Positions 32,851 to 41,912 are shown, counted from the stretch's first letter. The stretch: 57,698 nucleotides of DNA from Cohnella thermotolerans DSM 17683 (GCF_000429825.1 NZ_KE386960.1:34314-92011), one strand, 5' to 3'. Made by a program: numbers and translations. Notes: generated from the letters alone by a model not told the origin.

Positions 32851-33510
32851 GTGACGGAAGGCATGGAGCCGTGGCTGAAGGAACTGCTCGAAGCGGGTGC
32901 AGACGGCAAGAAAGTAACGGAGAAGCAGTCCCGCATCGTCCGGGCGGCCATCGAAATGTTTGCGGAGAAAGGCTACGCCGCCTCTTCGACGAGCGAGATC
33001 GCGCAGCGCGCGGGCGTCGCGGAAGGAACGATTTTCCGCCATTACAAAACGAAGAAAGACCTGCTGCTCGCGATCGCTACGCCCGCGCTGGCCCGCTTGA
33101 TCGCTCCGTTCGTCATGCGGGAATTCCGCGGCGTCCTGAACGCGGACTACAAGAGCTTCGACCAATTTTTGCGCGCGCTGATCGAGAACCGGGTCGCCTT
33201 CGTTCGCCAAAACAAAAGCCTGTTCAAAATTCTCGTGCAGGAGCTCCCGTTCCATGAAGACCTCCAGCAGCAATTCCGCGAGGCGATTTTGCCTCTCGTG
33301 ATGGAGCGGGTGGAGCGCATTCTGAACCGATTCAAAGCGGAAGGCAAACTTCGCGACCTGCCGAATTTGACGATTCTCCGATTGACCGCATCGGCCATCT
33401 TCGGCTACATGATCGGCCACACCTGGAGCGCCTCGCGGCAAGAGAACGTCTGGAACGACGAAGCGGAGCGCGAGGCGACCATCGAATTTCTGGTTAGAGG
33501 CTTAACGTAA
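32851..33510 (+). CDS. TetR/AcrR-family repressor of the ABC exporter
   Basis: A 219-residue TetR regulator. The helix-turn-helix is RIVRAAIEMFAEKGYAASST, SEIAQRAGVAEGTIFRHYKT, and the rest is an all-helical ligand domain. The start chosen is GTG 32851, with AAGGAG 7-8 nt upstream; ATG 32833 has none. It is the third gene of the operon, and twin dyads at the operon promoter are its probable targets, so the exporter should be induced when a substrate binds the repressor. Confidence 0.9.
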   Translation: MTEGMEPWLKELLEAGADGKKVTEKQSRIVRAAIEMFAEKGYAASSTSEIAQRAGVAEGTIFRHYKTKKDLLLAIATPALARLIAPFVMREFRGVLNADYKSFDQFLRALIENRVAFVRQNKSLFKILVQELPFHEDLQQQFREAILPLVMERVERILNRFKAEGKLRDLPNLTILRLTASAIFGYMIGHTWSASRQENVWNDEAEREATIEFLVRGLT

Positions 33511-33544
33511 CAGAAGCCGTCGATCCCTTACGCTTAAGCGTCGT

Positions 33545-33595
33545 GTCTGCAAAAAAGGCGGTCCCGCCTGCAGACGCGGCGCTTTTTGCGTTTTT
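33545..33595 (+). terminator. Probable terminator of the ABC/TetR operon
   Basis: GTCTGC (33545-33550) pairs with GCAGAC (33570-33575), enclosing GGCG/CGCC; a T-rich stretch (CTTTTTGCGTTTTTC) follows. Confidence 0.55.
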
Positions 33596-33778
33596 CCGAT
33601 ATGCCGAAAAATACCGAAAGATCAGAACCTTTGTCGAACCTCTTGAATTCTACTATCTGATATATTAAATATATTTATGTAATACAATTATATCTTTGAT
33701 TTCGGATACTCCCCTGAAGGAGGTGAGACGACAGCAAGTCCGGTTTGCTTACTTTCCATCCCAAATGAGGTGATCCGA

Positions 33779-35818
33779 TTGTTTCGAAAGCTAACGATGG
33801 CATCTATGGTACTCGCCTTGCTCTGTTCGCCCGCGCCCGCATTCGGCGCATCCGCCGCGCAGACCGAAGGGAACCACCAAAGCACGATCCAATGGCCAAA
33901 AAAGCAAGCGCTTCCAACGTTCGCGCGAGCCGAGCATTTGGACGTCGCCAATGTGCATGATGCGCCCGGAGACGTCAAGCTGCTCATGACGACCCTTCAA
34001 GGCATCGTCAACCGCGAGAAGCCGCGCATCTACCTCGTTCAGAACGAGAACGATCCGTGGTTCGAGGACATGACGATTCCGCATACGTTCTACGACAACT
34101 ACATGGATATTTTCGCGAAATACAAAAAGGAAATCAAAGGCGTCATCGTCTACGATCCGCTCGTTCCGGATTCCATCAACGTCGCGACGACGCTGGCGGG
34201 ACTCAAGGACGCCGTCGTCGTAAGCCCGGAATGGGCTGCGACGCTCACGTCCGCCCCCTACGGCTTGAAAATCGTCGAGGATTTGCGGGGCAAGTTCCAA
34301 AACAAAATGGACGCTTACACGTGGCAATATGAAAACCTGTGGAGCCGGACGACCCACCGGATGCTGATCGGGCTCAGTCCGAACACGTCCATTCCGATTC
34401 CTCCGGGCATTCCGGATACGTTCGATACGATCGCCCAAGAGACCCGGCAAATTCGCGACGCCAGCAACCGGGGCGTCTACGAATACGATCTGTCGCCGTA
34501 TTTGGGTCAAGAAGCGGTCTACGTCCGGTTAGACGACGCCTTCCCGCAGGACGGCTGGGGACCGGCCGTGCACGCGATCACCGTGACCGCCGACGGCCAG
34601 ACGATCGCCCAGTTCGACACGAATACGCCAGAAGAAGAAGCGTATCTCTACGACCGGCAAGGTTCCAAAGCGCTGCCCGGGGCCGACCACCGGTTCGCGG
34701 ACAACGGCAACTACTTCGTCTACGAGTTCAAGCCGCCGGCCGGCGCGAAGCAATTGACGATCTCGATTGAAATGTGGAACCAGTTCAAAGTGTCCGTCGG
34801 CAACGTCCGTCCGCTCTCTTCGGAGGAGAAGGAGCCTTTCGGCTACTTGCGCGATTACGCCGTCGCGAACAAGGCGATGGTGTTCTGGCTCTCGACCGAC
34901 GTGCCGGAGCAGAGAGCGCTCTTCGAGCAAATTCTCGCCGATGTCGAGCCCGGAACGCCCTATCTGGGCTGGTTCAGCAACGACTTCGAAGGCGAAGCCG
35001 CCTCCGTCGACCTGCTCTCCGCCCATAGCGTCTTCACGCTGGCCGCCGATTGGTTCCACAACATGACCGTATTGTCGGGCACGAGGCCGGTGAACGTTCC
35101 GGAACGCAAGCCGGCCAAGCCGAAGCTGCAGAACAAAATCTACGTCACCTTCACGTTCGGCGAAGGCGACAACCTGCAGTACGACGAGAACCATATGCGG
35201 GAAGTGCTGTGGGAGGACCCGGCGCGCGGGAAAGTGCCGATCAACTGGACGTCCAGTCCGCTGCTCTACGATGCGGCGCCCTCGATTTTGAACTATTACC
35301 GCCAGACGGCGACCGAGAACGACCTGCTGGTAGCGGGACCGTCCGGAGCCGGCTACTTCAGCCCGCATCCGTGGCCGGAGACGACATTCCCGGATTTCCT
35401 GAAGAGCGGCTACCGGTATTTGAAGGATACCGGTATGACCATCCCGATGGTCATCAACCGGGAAGTGACCCAGGACGTGCCGCTCTCCGAAGACGAAGCC
35501 GCCGCTTACGGGAAGGATTACAAAGTACCCGGCATTCTGCTGGCCGGCAACAAATTCGGGATCGACATCGTCGGCGGCGTTCCCGTCTCGAATCAGCGCG
35601 GCATCGGAACGGTCCAGGACGGCAAGGACGTCCTGGCAGAGGCGAAGGCGGGATGGGACGGCCAGTCGCCGCTGTTCCTCTCCGTCGGGGTCAACGCTTG
35701 GGGCATGAGGCCTTCGGACGTATTGGCCATCGCCGAGTCCCTCGGTCCGGAGTACGAGGTCGTCACGGCGGATACGTATTTTGCGCTTGTCCGCAAGGCA
35801 TACGGGTTAAGCAAATGA
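33779..35818 (+). CDS. Secreted GxGYxYP-family protein
   Basis: A 679-residue exported protein. After a signal peptide (LTMASMVLALLCSPAPAFGA) comes an N-terminal region with LLMTTLQGIVNREKPRIYL, an inserted beta domain around residues 240-350 (VYVRLDDAFPQDGWGPAVHA), and a C-terminal domain with VTFTFGEGDNLQYDEN and the family motif GPSGAGYFSPHPWP near residue 520. The GxGYxYP family is described as putative glycoside hydrolases; activity is not proven. The start is TTG 33779 behind GAGGTGAT; GTG 33770 is inside that ribosome site. It is monocistronic with a strong terminator. Confidence 0.85.
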   Translation: MFRKLTMASMVLALLCSPAPAFGASAAQTEGNHQSTIQWPKKQALPTFARAEHLDVANVHDAPGDVKLLMTTLQGIVNREKPRIYLVQNENDPWFEDMTIPHTFYDNYMDIFAKYKKEIKGVIVYDPLVPDSINVATTLAGLKDAVVVSPEWAATLTSAPYGLKIVEDLRGKFQNKMDAYTWQYENLWSRTTHRMLIGLSPNTSIPIPPGIPDTFDTIAQETRQIRDASNRGVYEYDLSPYLGQEAVYVRLDDAFPQDGWGPAVHAITVTADGQTIAQFDTNTPEEEAYLYDRQGSKALPGADHRFADNGNYFVYEFKPPAGAKQLTISIEMWNQFKVSVGNVRPLSSEEKEPFGYLRDYAVANKAMVFWLSTDVPEQRALFEQILADVEPGTPYLGWFSNDFEGEAASVDLLSAHSVFTLAADWFHNMTVLSGTRPVNVPERKPAKPKLQNKIYVTFTFGEGDNLQYDENHMREVLWEDPARGKVPINWTSSPLLYDAAPSILNYYRQTATENDLLVAGPSGAGYFSPHPWPETTFPDFLKSGYRYLKDTGMTIPMVINREVTQDVPLSEDEAAAYGKDYKVPGILLAGNKFGIDIVGGVPVSNQRGIGTVQDGKDVLAEAKAGWDGQSPLFLSVGVNAWGMRPSDVLAIAESLGPEYEVVTADTYFALVRKAYGLSK

Positions 35819-35872
35819 AAAAAGCCGGGGCGACCGATCATCCGACAAGGACGGGGCTGCCCCGGCTTTTTT
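35818..35872 (+). terminator. Terminator of the GxGYxYP gene
   Basis: AAAAAAGCCGGGGC (35818-35831) pairs with GCCCCGGCTTTTTT (35859-35872). The stem begins at the stop codon and works in both directions. Confidence 0.88.
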
Positions 35873-35889
35873 CACGATAAAATCTGCCT

Positions 35890-36240
35890 CTACCCGAGCG
35901 GAATCCGGTACTCCGAATTCAGTTCGACGATGTTCTCGCCCTGCATGTACACCCACTTGAACTCGAACCGATCGCCCTTGTATCCGGTGCGCTTGCGAAT
36001 GTCCGGTTCGATGACGCTGGCGAAATGGTCGCGGATCGTTCGCTCCATCTCCCGGAGCCTCCGCTCGTTCTCCGCGTTCAGGCGGGCGGCTTCCTCGTCG
36101 GTGTCGGCCGATTGCCGGTAGTAGGTTTGTCCGATGACCTCATGCGGCGTGCCCGGCTCGAACGGAAATCCGGAGCTCCGGAAAATTTCCTTCACCGTCT
36201 CGATCCAATCTTCATATAAATTCATCTTGATTTCGCTCAT
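35890..36240 (-). CDS. Hypothetical protein, 116 residues
   Basis: A small charged soluble protein: LYEDWIETVKEIFRSSGFPF, a central predicted helix or coiled coil (about 50-80, EEAARLNAENERRLREMERT) and a C-terminal beta part (DRFEFKWVYMQGENIVELNS). I do not recognise the family. The ATG at 36240 has GAGGGGCGG upstream; a second ATG lies at 36225. It is 40 bp downstream of the permease pseudogene on the same strand. Confidence 0.65.
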   Translation of the reverse strand: MSEIKMNLYEDWIETVKEIFRSSGFPFEPGTPHEVIGQTYYRQSADTDEEAARLNAENERRLREMERTIRDHFASVIEPDIRKRTGYKGDRFEFKWVYMQGENIVELNSEYRIPLG

Positions 36241-36280
36241 CGCGCCGCCCCTCTTCCGTCTCGATCGGCGGTTCCGGACG

Positions 36281-37652
36281 CTATTCCTTCAAATGGTACG
36301 GAACCGTGGCCACGACGACATCCTTCCGGTTGAACAGGAACGCCCGCAGCATCAGACTCGTCTGGTTGTGCAGAATGTTCTGCCACCAATGCTTGGGAAA
36401 GAACTGCGGAATCAGAACCGTCAGATGATCCGTCTCGGCCGTCTTCCATTCTACCGTATCGATGAATTTGATTAAAGGCCCGATGACGCTCCGGTAGCTC
36501 GACTTCAGCACAATCAGCCGAACGCCGGGGTTCCACTCCTCCCACTTGCGCTCCATCTTGTCGATGTCTTCCTCGCTAAAGCCGACGTATACGGCAACCA
36601 CATTGTCCGTCAACGACTTCGCGTAGCCGAGCGAATGCATGACGACGCGGGTGACGCCGGCAACCGGAACGACGATCGTGCTGCCCTTCACTTCGGGTTT
36701 TTCCTTGTCGATGCAGATCCTGAGGTTCTCCGCGACGTTGCGGTAATGCCGGTTGATTTTGAAGAACATCAAAATAACGACCGGAAGGAACAGGAACACC
36801 ATCCATACCTGGTTAAACTTCGTAAAGATGAAGATCAGCGTGATGACGAGCGTCGTCAGCATCCCGACCGTGTTGACGGCGAGCTTCACCAGCCAGCCGG
36901 AAGGCTTCCTCCGGATCCAGCGGACCATCATGCCGAGCTGCGACAGCGTGAACGGAATGAACACGCCGACCGCGTACAGCGGGATCAAATTTTCCGTATC
37001 TCCATGGAAGACGATGACGAGCAGCGCCGACAGTGCTCCGAGGAACAGGATGCCGTTGGAAAATCCGAGCCGATCGCCGCGAACCATAAACATATGCGGC
37101 ATGTATTTGTCCTTGGCCAGCATGTAGGCGAGCAGCGGGAACGCCGAGTAAGCCGTATTGGCGGCCAGGAACAGGATCAAGGCGGTCACGCCTTGAATGA
37201 TGTAATAGATCGTGCCCCTGCCGAACGTAGCCGCCGCGATTTGAAGCCGACGTAATCGCGTCAGTGCCGGCGGAGGAGCTGACCGCCACCGTCAGAATGT
37301 AATCGACCAGCAGCGAGCCTCCGGCAAGAAGACCCGTCGATACGCCGAGGTTCTCCTTCGCGACGATATACGCGCCGCCGCCCGCAGGATAAGCATAGAT
37401 CGTTTGCCGGTAAGACAGAATGAGAACGAGCAGCAGACCGAGAACCGCAAGCGAGATCGGAATCGAGTACCAGACGGCGGCGAAGCCGGCCGCCATGAGG
37501 ACGAGAAGAATTTGTTCGGTGCCGTAGGCGACCGACGACAGCGCGTCCGAAGACAGGACGGCGAGCGCCTTCAGCTTGGACAGCTTCTCTCCTTCGAGCT
37601 GCGTGCTCTTCATCGGGCGGCCGATCACATACCTTTTAAGCCTGCTGTACAT
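36281..37652 (-). pseudogene. KimA-like APC permease with internal out-of-frame deletion
   Basis: The start (ATG 37652, AAGGGG upstream) encodes the first 130 residues of an APC-superfamily permease of the KimA/YdaO type: ALAVLSSDALSSVAYGTEQI, YAYPAGGGAYIVAKENLG, SSSAGTDAITSA. Near 37240-37250 the frame is lost; in another frame LQIAAATFGRGTIYYIIQGV then TALILFLAANTAYSAFPLLA continues to the C-terminal cytosolic domain (VPYHLKE, stop 36281). KimA proteins have about 600 residues; only about 455 remain, so roughly 150 residues of the middle membrane helices were deleted, with a frameshift. A c-di-AMP riboswitch precedes it, as in B. subtilis kimA. Confidence 0.85.
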
Positions 37653-37710
37653 AGAAGTTCCCCTTTTCTTTCCATCCGGTTTATCTCTTCGATGCTTCAA
37701 TCGGCATACT

Positions 37711-37749
37711 GAAAAAGCCGCAGGGAAGATGTATCTTCCCGCGGCTTTC
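37711..37749 (-). terminator. Expression-platform terminator of the c-di-AMP riboswitch
   Basis: Minus strand: AAAGCCGCGGGAAGAT pairs with the following TCTTCCCTGCGGCTTT, then a T tract to 37712. It lies between the aptamer and the permease start at 37652, where ligand-controlled termination is expected. Confidence 0.85.
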
Positions 37750-37789
37750 CGAACCCTCGCGAGAGGTTCGCGAAATCGCGACAAATCCT

Positions 37790-37945
37790 TCCATCGGACG
37801 CTTACGAGGTTAGCTGACGGATTTGGACGCGAAAGTCGCCCTACACTCGGCCGCTGCCGAACGATTCACCCCGGAGACCGGCATCGGACAAGCCGTCTCG
37901 TTGGTTCCCCCGCTTCTGCTTACAGAATTCAGCGATCAAAAGGTA
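37790..37945 (-). promoter_or_regulatory. c-di-AMP riboswitch (ydaO/yuaA type)
   Basis: Minus-strand conserved pieces appear in order: GATCGCTGAATTCTG (P1 side), GCGGGGGAACCAA, CCGGGGTGAATC, GTAGGGCGAC, and AATCCGTCAGCTAACCTCG followed by AAGCGTC closing P1. This matches the ydaO-yuaA consensus, which binds cyclic di-AMP and turns off potassium uptake genes. A possible promoter TTCAAA (37970-37965), 16 bp, TAATAC (37948-37943) lies just upstream. The downstream gene is a pseudogene. Confidence 0.85.
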
Positions 37946-38045
37946 TTATTCCTTAAATTGCGCATTTGAATCTTACTCCCTCGCCGAATGTTCTGTAAAG
38001 GAGGCTAAACGGTCAAAAGTTAACGATTGGCCGGCAAGCGAACAT

Positions 38046-38060
38046 CCATAAGCGCTTACA
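38046..38060. promoter_or_regulatory. Possible CcpA (cre) site
   Basis: Minus strand TGTAAGCGCTTATG matches the cre consensus TGWAARCGYTWNCW except at the last two positions. It lies about 80 bp upstream of the suggested riboswitch promoter. Confidence 0.35.
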
Positions 38061-38151
38061 TGCGGTTGTTGCTTTTCCTTTAATCGTTTATCGCCCGCAA
38101 GCTTCGATTCTCTTCGATATCGGCTGCGTTCCGTCGGGCCGAACCGCAATA

Positions 38152-38187
38152 AAGCCGCGGATCGCGTTCTGCGCTGTCCGCGGCTTT
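38152..38187 (-). terminator. Terminator of the YheC/D-like gene
   Basis: AAAGCCGCGGA and TCCGCGGCTTT arms separated by about 15 nt, 5 bp beyond the stop at 38192. T-rich flanks on both sides make it possibly bidirectional. Confidence 0.75.
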
Positions 38188-38191
38188 TTGT

Positions 38192-38965
38192 TTATTTTCT
38201 TTTTACGCTCCCCTTCGCCTTGATCCGTCCGTAGGAGCGCGCATAGCGCAGCACCTTGCGAACGACGGATTTGTCCGGCAGCTTGCGGAAAATGTACGGA
38301 TCGGGCCGGGTGTTCACTTCGAGAACCCACGGATCGAAGCGGCTGTCCATCCCGACGTCGACTCCGATCTCCCGAATGCCGGGGAACCGGCGCTGCAGCA
38401 CCTTCGCGATCTTGACTCCCTTGCGCTTCAAGGATCCGATCTGCCCCTTGATGCCGTCCCGGCTCAAATACGGCTTCAGCAGCGTCTCCAGCGGCATCGG
38501 CGTGCCGCCGCTGTGGTAGTTGGTGACGACTTTGCCCTTGGCGGCGACTCGGCCGATGACACCGGTCGCTTCCCACTTCTTTTGCAGATTTTTCTGAACC
38601 ATGACCCGGATGTCGAAGCTTCTCCCGTTATGCTTCAGCAGCGGAATGCCCCGTTGAACCAAGTAGGATTTGCCCTTCTTCATGCGGGACAAAGCGCCAT
38701 ACATCCGGTCAAACGACTCGTAAACCCGCCGCGCGGTCCCGAACCTGAGCTCCCAGCTACCGTCCGCGAGGCGGGCCGTTCGCATGACGCCGACGCCGAA
38801 CGTGCCGAATTCGGGCTTCACATAGACGGTGTCGTACTTACGCAGCATGACCCGCAGCCTCTGTTTGGTCAGCTTTGCCGTTTCCGGCACCCAACGCTTC
38901 GTCTCGGCTTCGCCGAGGAGCGGAAGCGTTTTTCTCCATTTGCTGCCGATATAGGACGAACTCAT
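38192..38965 (-). CDS. YheC/YheD-family ATP-grasp protein
   Basis: A 257-residue protein of the YheC/D family (endospore coat-associated, ATP-grasp fold). Visible motifs are YDTVYVKPEFGTFGVGVMRT (glycine-rich ATP site with Lys), YLVQRGIPLLKHNGRSFDIR, VMVQKNLQKKWEATG, and EIGVDVGMDSRFDPWVLEVN with the metal-binding Asp and Glu/Asn. Related proteins are found with spores and may ligate amino acids; the reaction is not known. The start at 38965 follows GGAGGAG. It is one of the signs that the host sporulates. Confidence 0.85.
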   Translation of the reverse strand: MSSSYIGSKWRKTLPLLGEAETKRWVPETAKLTKQRLRVMLRKYDTVYVKPEFGTFGVGVMRTARLADGSWELRFGTARRVYESFDRMYGALSRMKKGKSYLVQRGIPLLKHNGRSFDIRVMVQKNLQKKWEATGVIGRVAAKGKVVTNYHSGGTPMPLETLLKPYLSRDGIKGQIGSLKRKGVKIAKVLQRRFPGIREIGVDVGMDSRFDPWVLEVNTRPDPYIFRKLPDKSVVRKVLRYARSYGRIKAKGSVKRK

Positions 38966-39143
38966 CGCCTTGGTCTCCTCCACCCGGTTAATAGTGCGGA
39001 ATAGTCCAACTTATGAGCGTCCAAACCGTCCGGCAACGGCAGCCGTCCACGCCCGGCCCGTCATTTGAGCGGTTTGTGAAGGAAGGCGAGCCCGATCCGG
39101 GCGGGTGCGCCGCCGATCGCCGCCCGACCGCAGCCGAGAAGCT

Positions 39144-40580
39144 TCAGCCCCCGTGCCGCAACCGGATGGAGACGAGCTTCAGCTCGGTCATCTCTTCGAC
39201 CGCGTAACGGACGCCTTCCCGGCCGATGCCGCTCTCCTTCACGCCGCCATACGGCATTTGATCGACCCGGAACGTCGGAAAATCGTTGATCATGACGCCC
39301 CCCACTTCCAGCTTGTCGGCGGCCCGCATGGCGGCGTTCAGATCGTTCGTGTACAGCCCGGCCTGCAGACCGTAACGCGAACGGTTGACTTGCGCGATCG
39401 CGTCGTCCAGCGAGGCGAACGGCTCCATGCAGACAATGGGACCGAACACTTCCCTGCAGGAGACCGGCTCGTCCTCGGGGACGTTCGTCAGCACCGTCGG
39501 GGCGAAGATCGTCTCCGACAGCGCTTCTCCGCCGAGTGCGACCCGGGCGCCTCGCCTTACAGCGCTCTCCGTCCATTCCTTCATTCGGGCGACTTCCTTC
39601 GCATGGATCAAGGCGGAGAAATCCGTCTCCTCACGCTCCGGATCGCCGATGACCAGCCGCGCGGCTTCCTGCGCGAACCGCTCGACGAACGCCTCGTATT
39701 TGCTCTCATGCACGTACATCCGCTGGATCGAGATGCACACTTGCCCGCTGAACGAATAAGCGCCCGCAACGCAGCGTGCGACGAGCGAATCCGTCAGCTC
39801 GACCGTGCCGTCGATCAGCAGCGCGGAATTGGACCCGAGCTCCAGCGTGACCCGCTTCAACCCCGCCTTGTTGCGCATGGCGATGCCGACTTCGGGACTG
39901 CCCGTGAACGACAGGGCCTTCACCCGCGGGTCGCGAACGATCGCTTCGCCCACGACCGCGCCCGCTCCCGGCACGACATTGAGCGCTCCCGCCGGCAGCC
40001 CCGCTTCCGCGAACAGCTCGGCTATTGCCAGCGCGGCGAGCGGCGTCTGGCCCGCAGGCTTCAGTACGATCGTATTGCCCGCCGCGATCGCCGGTCCCAC
40101 CTTATGGGCCACCAGGTTAAACGGGAAGTTGAACGGCGTGATCGCACCCACGACCCCCAGCGGCTTGCGGACCGTATAGGCGATCCGGCCTTCGCCGCCC
40201 GGCGCCGCGTCCATCGGAACGGTCTCACCGTGAATCCGGCTCGCTTCCATCGCGGCGAACTTGTACGTCTGCGCCGTTCGCGCGATCTCGGCGCGCGCCG
40301 TCTTCAGCGGCTTGGCCGCCTCCAGGGCGAGCAGGCGCGCCAGTTCCTCGCCGCGTTCTTCGATCGACCTCGCAACGCGGTCCAGAATCGCCGTTCGCTC
40401 GTGCGCCGGCATCGCGGCCATCGCACCGAACGCCCGCTCGGCCGCCGCGATCGCCTCCTCCGTCTCACGCTCCCCGGCCTGCGCCACCTCCGCGATCGGC
40501 CGGCCGGAATACGGCGATTTCAGCTCCGTGTAGGCCTGCCCTTTTCTCCATTGCCCGTCTATCCACAATTCCCGCCTCAT
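39144..40580 (-). CDS. Aldehyde dehydrogenase family protein
   Basis: A 478-residue NAD(P)-dependent aldehyde dehydrogenase. Signs are ITPFNFPFNLVAHKVGPAIA (catalytic Asn), FTGSPEVG (cofactor loop), LELGSNSALLID (general base Glu), FSGQVCISIQRMYV (nucleophile Cys) and EVFGPIVCMEPF. The substrate is unknown; lactaldehyde- or glyceraldehyde-phosphate-type ALDHs look similar. The start at 40580 lies behind AGGAAGG; two earlier Met codons lack a site. Confidence 0.92.
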   Translation of the reverse strand: MRRELWIDGQWRKGQAYTELKSPYSGRPIAEVAQAGERETEEAIAAAERAFGAMAAMPAHERTAILDRVARSIEERGEELARLLALEAAKPLKTARAEIARTAQTYKFAAMEASRIHGETVPMDAAPGGEGRIAYTVRKPLGVVGAITPFNFPFNLVAHKVGPAIAAGNTIVLKPAGQTPLAALAIAELFAEAGLPAGALNVVPGAGAVVGEAIVRDPRVKALSFTGSPEVGIAMRNKAGLKRVTLELGSNSALLIDGTVELTDSLVARCVAGAYSFSGQVCISIQRMYVHESKYEAFVERFAQEAARLVIGDPEREETDFSALIHAKEVARMKEWTESAVRRGARVALGGEALSETIFAPTVLTNVPEDEPVSCREVFGPIVCMEPFASLDDAIAQVNRSRYGLQAGLYTNDLNAAMRAADKLEVGGVMINDFPTFRVDQMPYGGVKESGIGREGVRYAVEEMTELKLVSIRLRHGG

Positions 40581-40644
40581 GCGTTGCATCCTTCCTCTCT
40601 GCATCCTTATCTCTTCTAGCATAAGCCGGAAGCCTGCCAAAGGC

Positions 40645-40676
40645 AAAAAAATAAACCCGCGCCAAATGCGGGTTTT
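40645..40676 (-). terminator. Terminator of the YdjO-like gene
   Basis: Minus strand AAACCCGC (40675-40668) pairs with GCGGGTTT (40660-40653), then ATTTTTTTG to 40645. Confidence 0.85.
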
Positions 40677-40694
40677 GCTGCGACAAGCCTCGTC

Positions 40695-40904
40695 CTATTT
40701 CGAAGGGGCTTTGTACTTCTTCTGCAGAGGAGACAAATGCTTCATCGTGCGGAGCATCGGACCTTTGCATAACGGACATACTTGCCCCGGGGTGGCGAAC
40801 TCTTCCCTGACCCACGCCTTGCAGTCGCTGTTTTTGCATTTGAGGATTTTGACGACGGTTAATTTCGGTTTGGCGTCATCGTTCACAGCCACTTTCACTA
40901 ACAT
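40695..40904 (-). CDS. YdjO-like cold-inducible zinc-ribbon protein
   Basis: A 69-residue protein with two Cys pairs, ILKCKNSDCKAWVRE and QVCPLCKGPM, that can hold one zinc ion. Length and pattern agree with YdjO of B. subtilis, listed as cold-inducible. No reaction is known; a nucleic-acid or protein contact role is plausible. It has its own terminator. Confidence 0.8.
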   Translation of the reverse strand: MLVKVAVNDDAKPKLTVVKILKCKNSDCKAWVREEFATPGQVCPLCKGPMLRTMKHLSPLQKKYKAPSK

Positions 40905-41071
40905 TCCTTTCGATCGTATCTTCAGACAGCAGCCGAATTAATATATTACGATCGGAGGGTGCTAGTCAAGCAGGAAAAGCGTTGCGTCAGTGTCAAACCA
41001 TTGCGGGCAGTCCATTGCTTGTGGATAAATCGCTTGGCAGACGATGATTTTGTTTATGCAAAGCTAGCGAA

Positions 41072-41170
41072 CTAGACGAGCTTCCAAACCAGGAAGGCGA
41101 TCATCCCCCAAATGACGAGGCTGATCGCCGTTCCCCACAGACAGCCCTTCGCGAAGTTCGGATCGTTCAT
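41072..41170 (-). CDS. Small single-helix membrane protein, 32 residues
   Basis: MNDPNFAKGCLWGTAISLVI is followed by one strongly hydrophobic helix (residues 11-30). AAGGTGCGGGA lies just upstream of the ATG at 41170. The longer frame to 41284 has no ribosome site or conservation. Small proteins of this type often go unannotated; function unknown. Confidence 0.5.
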   Translation of the reverse strand: MNDPNFAKGCLWGTAISLVIWGMIAFLVWKLV

Positions 41171-41311
41171 TTCCCGCACCTTCTCGGGCAAACGATTGCG
41201 TGTCCGGTTTGCCCTGCTCTGCGCCACACCCGAGAACCATTCTATCCTATCAGTATGTCGCGCGGCGCGGGAAAATAAACGCAAACTCGCGGCTTGTCCT
41301 GCTTTTTTTCG

Positions 41312-41878
41312 TTAACCGAGCGTGCGCTCGCCCGGCTTCCAGTTGACCGGGCACAGACCGCCGGATTGCAGCGCTTGAAGAATGCGGAGCGTCTCGTCGA
41401 CGCTGCGGCCGACGTTCATGTCGGTTACGACCTGGTAACGCAGGATGCCTTCCGGATCGATGATGAACAGTCCGCGATGCGCGGCGCCGGAGGCGTCGTC
41501 CAGAATGCCGTAGGCATGCGCAGTCTCCTTCGTGAAGTCGGAAGCGATCGGGAAGCGGATGTCACCGATGCCGTTCTGCTCGACCGGCGTCTGAATCCAG
41601 GCGCGGTGCGTATAGACGCTGTCGACGGAAGCGCCGACGATCTCGCAGTCCAGGTTTTTGAACTGCTCGTAGCTGTCGCTGAAGCCGCGGATTTCCGTCG
41701 GGCAGACGAAGGTGAAGTCGTACGGCCAGAAGAACAGCACCAGCCATTTGCCGCGGTAATCCTCGAGGGACACCGTCTCCTCCAGCGTTTCGATGTTCTT
41801 CGTGGACGGCAGCTTGAACGACGGGGCGGGCAGTCCGACTTTGGCGAAAGGATAAGCGTTCGTTTGTTGAATGGTCAT
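41312..41878 (-). CDS. Peroxiredoxin (AhpC/Prx1 type)
   Basis: A 188-residue typical 2-Cys peroxiredoxin. The peroxidatic Cys59 is in FTFVCPTEI with the usual Pro and Thr; the resolving Cys176 is in SGGLCPVNW. It reduces hydrogen peroxide and organic peroxides using thioredoxin-like donors. It is the third gene after trxB and a glutaredoxin-like gene, which gives a full electron path NADPH to TrxB to a small thiol protein to Prx. AGGAGG precedes the ATG at 41878. Confidence 0.94.
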   Translation of the reverse strand: MTIQQTNAYPFAKVGLPAPSFKLPSTKNIETLEETVSLEDYRGKWLVLFFWPYDFTFVCPTEIRGFSDSYEQFKNLDCEIVGASVDSVYTHRAWIQTPVEQNGIGDIRFPIASDFTKETAHAYGILDDASGAAHRGLFIIDPEGILRYQVVTDMNVGRSVDETLRILQALQSGGLCPVNWKPGERTLG

Positions 41879-41912
41879 GTTGGAAAACCTCCTGGTGTGA
41901 ATGGGATTGAGT

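Noticed and set aside
33545..33595. Possible CRISPR-like or small-RNA structure after the TetR gene
   Set aside because: A single hairpin with a T-rich tail is better explained as a terminator; no repeat-spacer array exists anywhere in the window.
33721..33771. A 16-codon GTG-initiated leader peptide before the GxGYxYP gene
   Set aside because: The GTG is part of the Shine-Dalgarno-like AAGGAGGTG itself, leaving no spacing, and there is no attenuator.
39061..39576. A 171-codon minus-strand frame near the ALDH 3' end
   Set aside because: Another-frame shadow of the aldehyde dehydrogenase gene.
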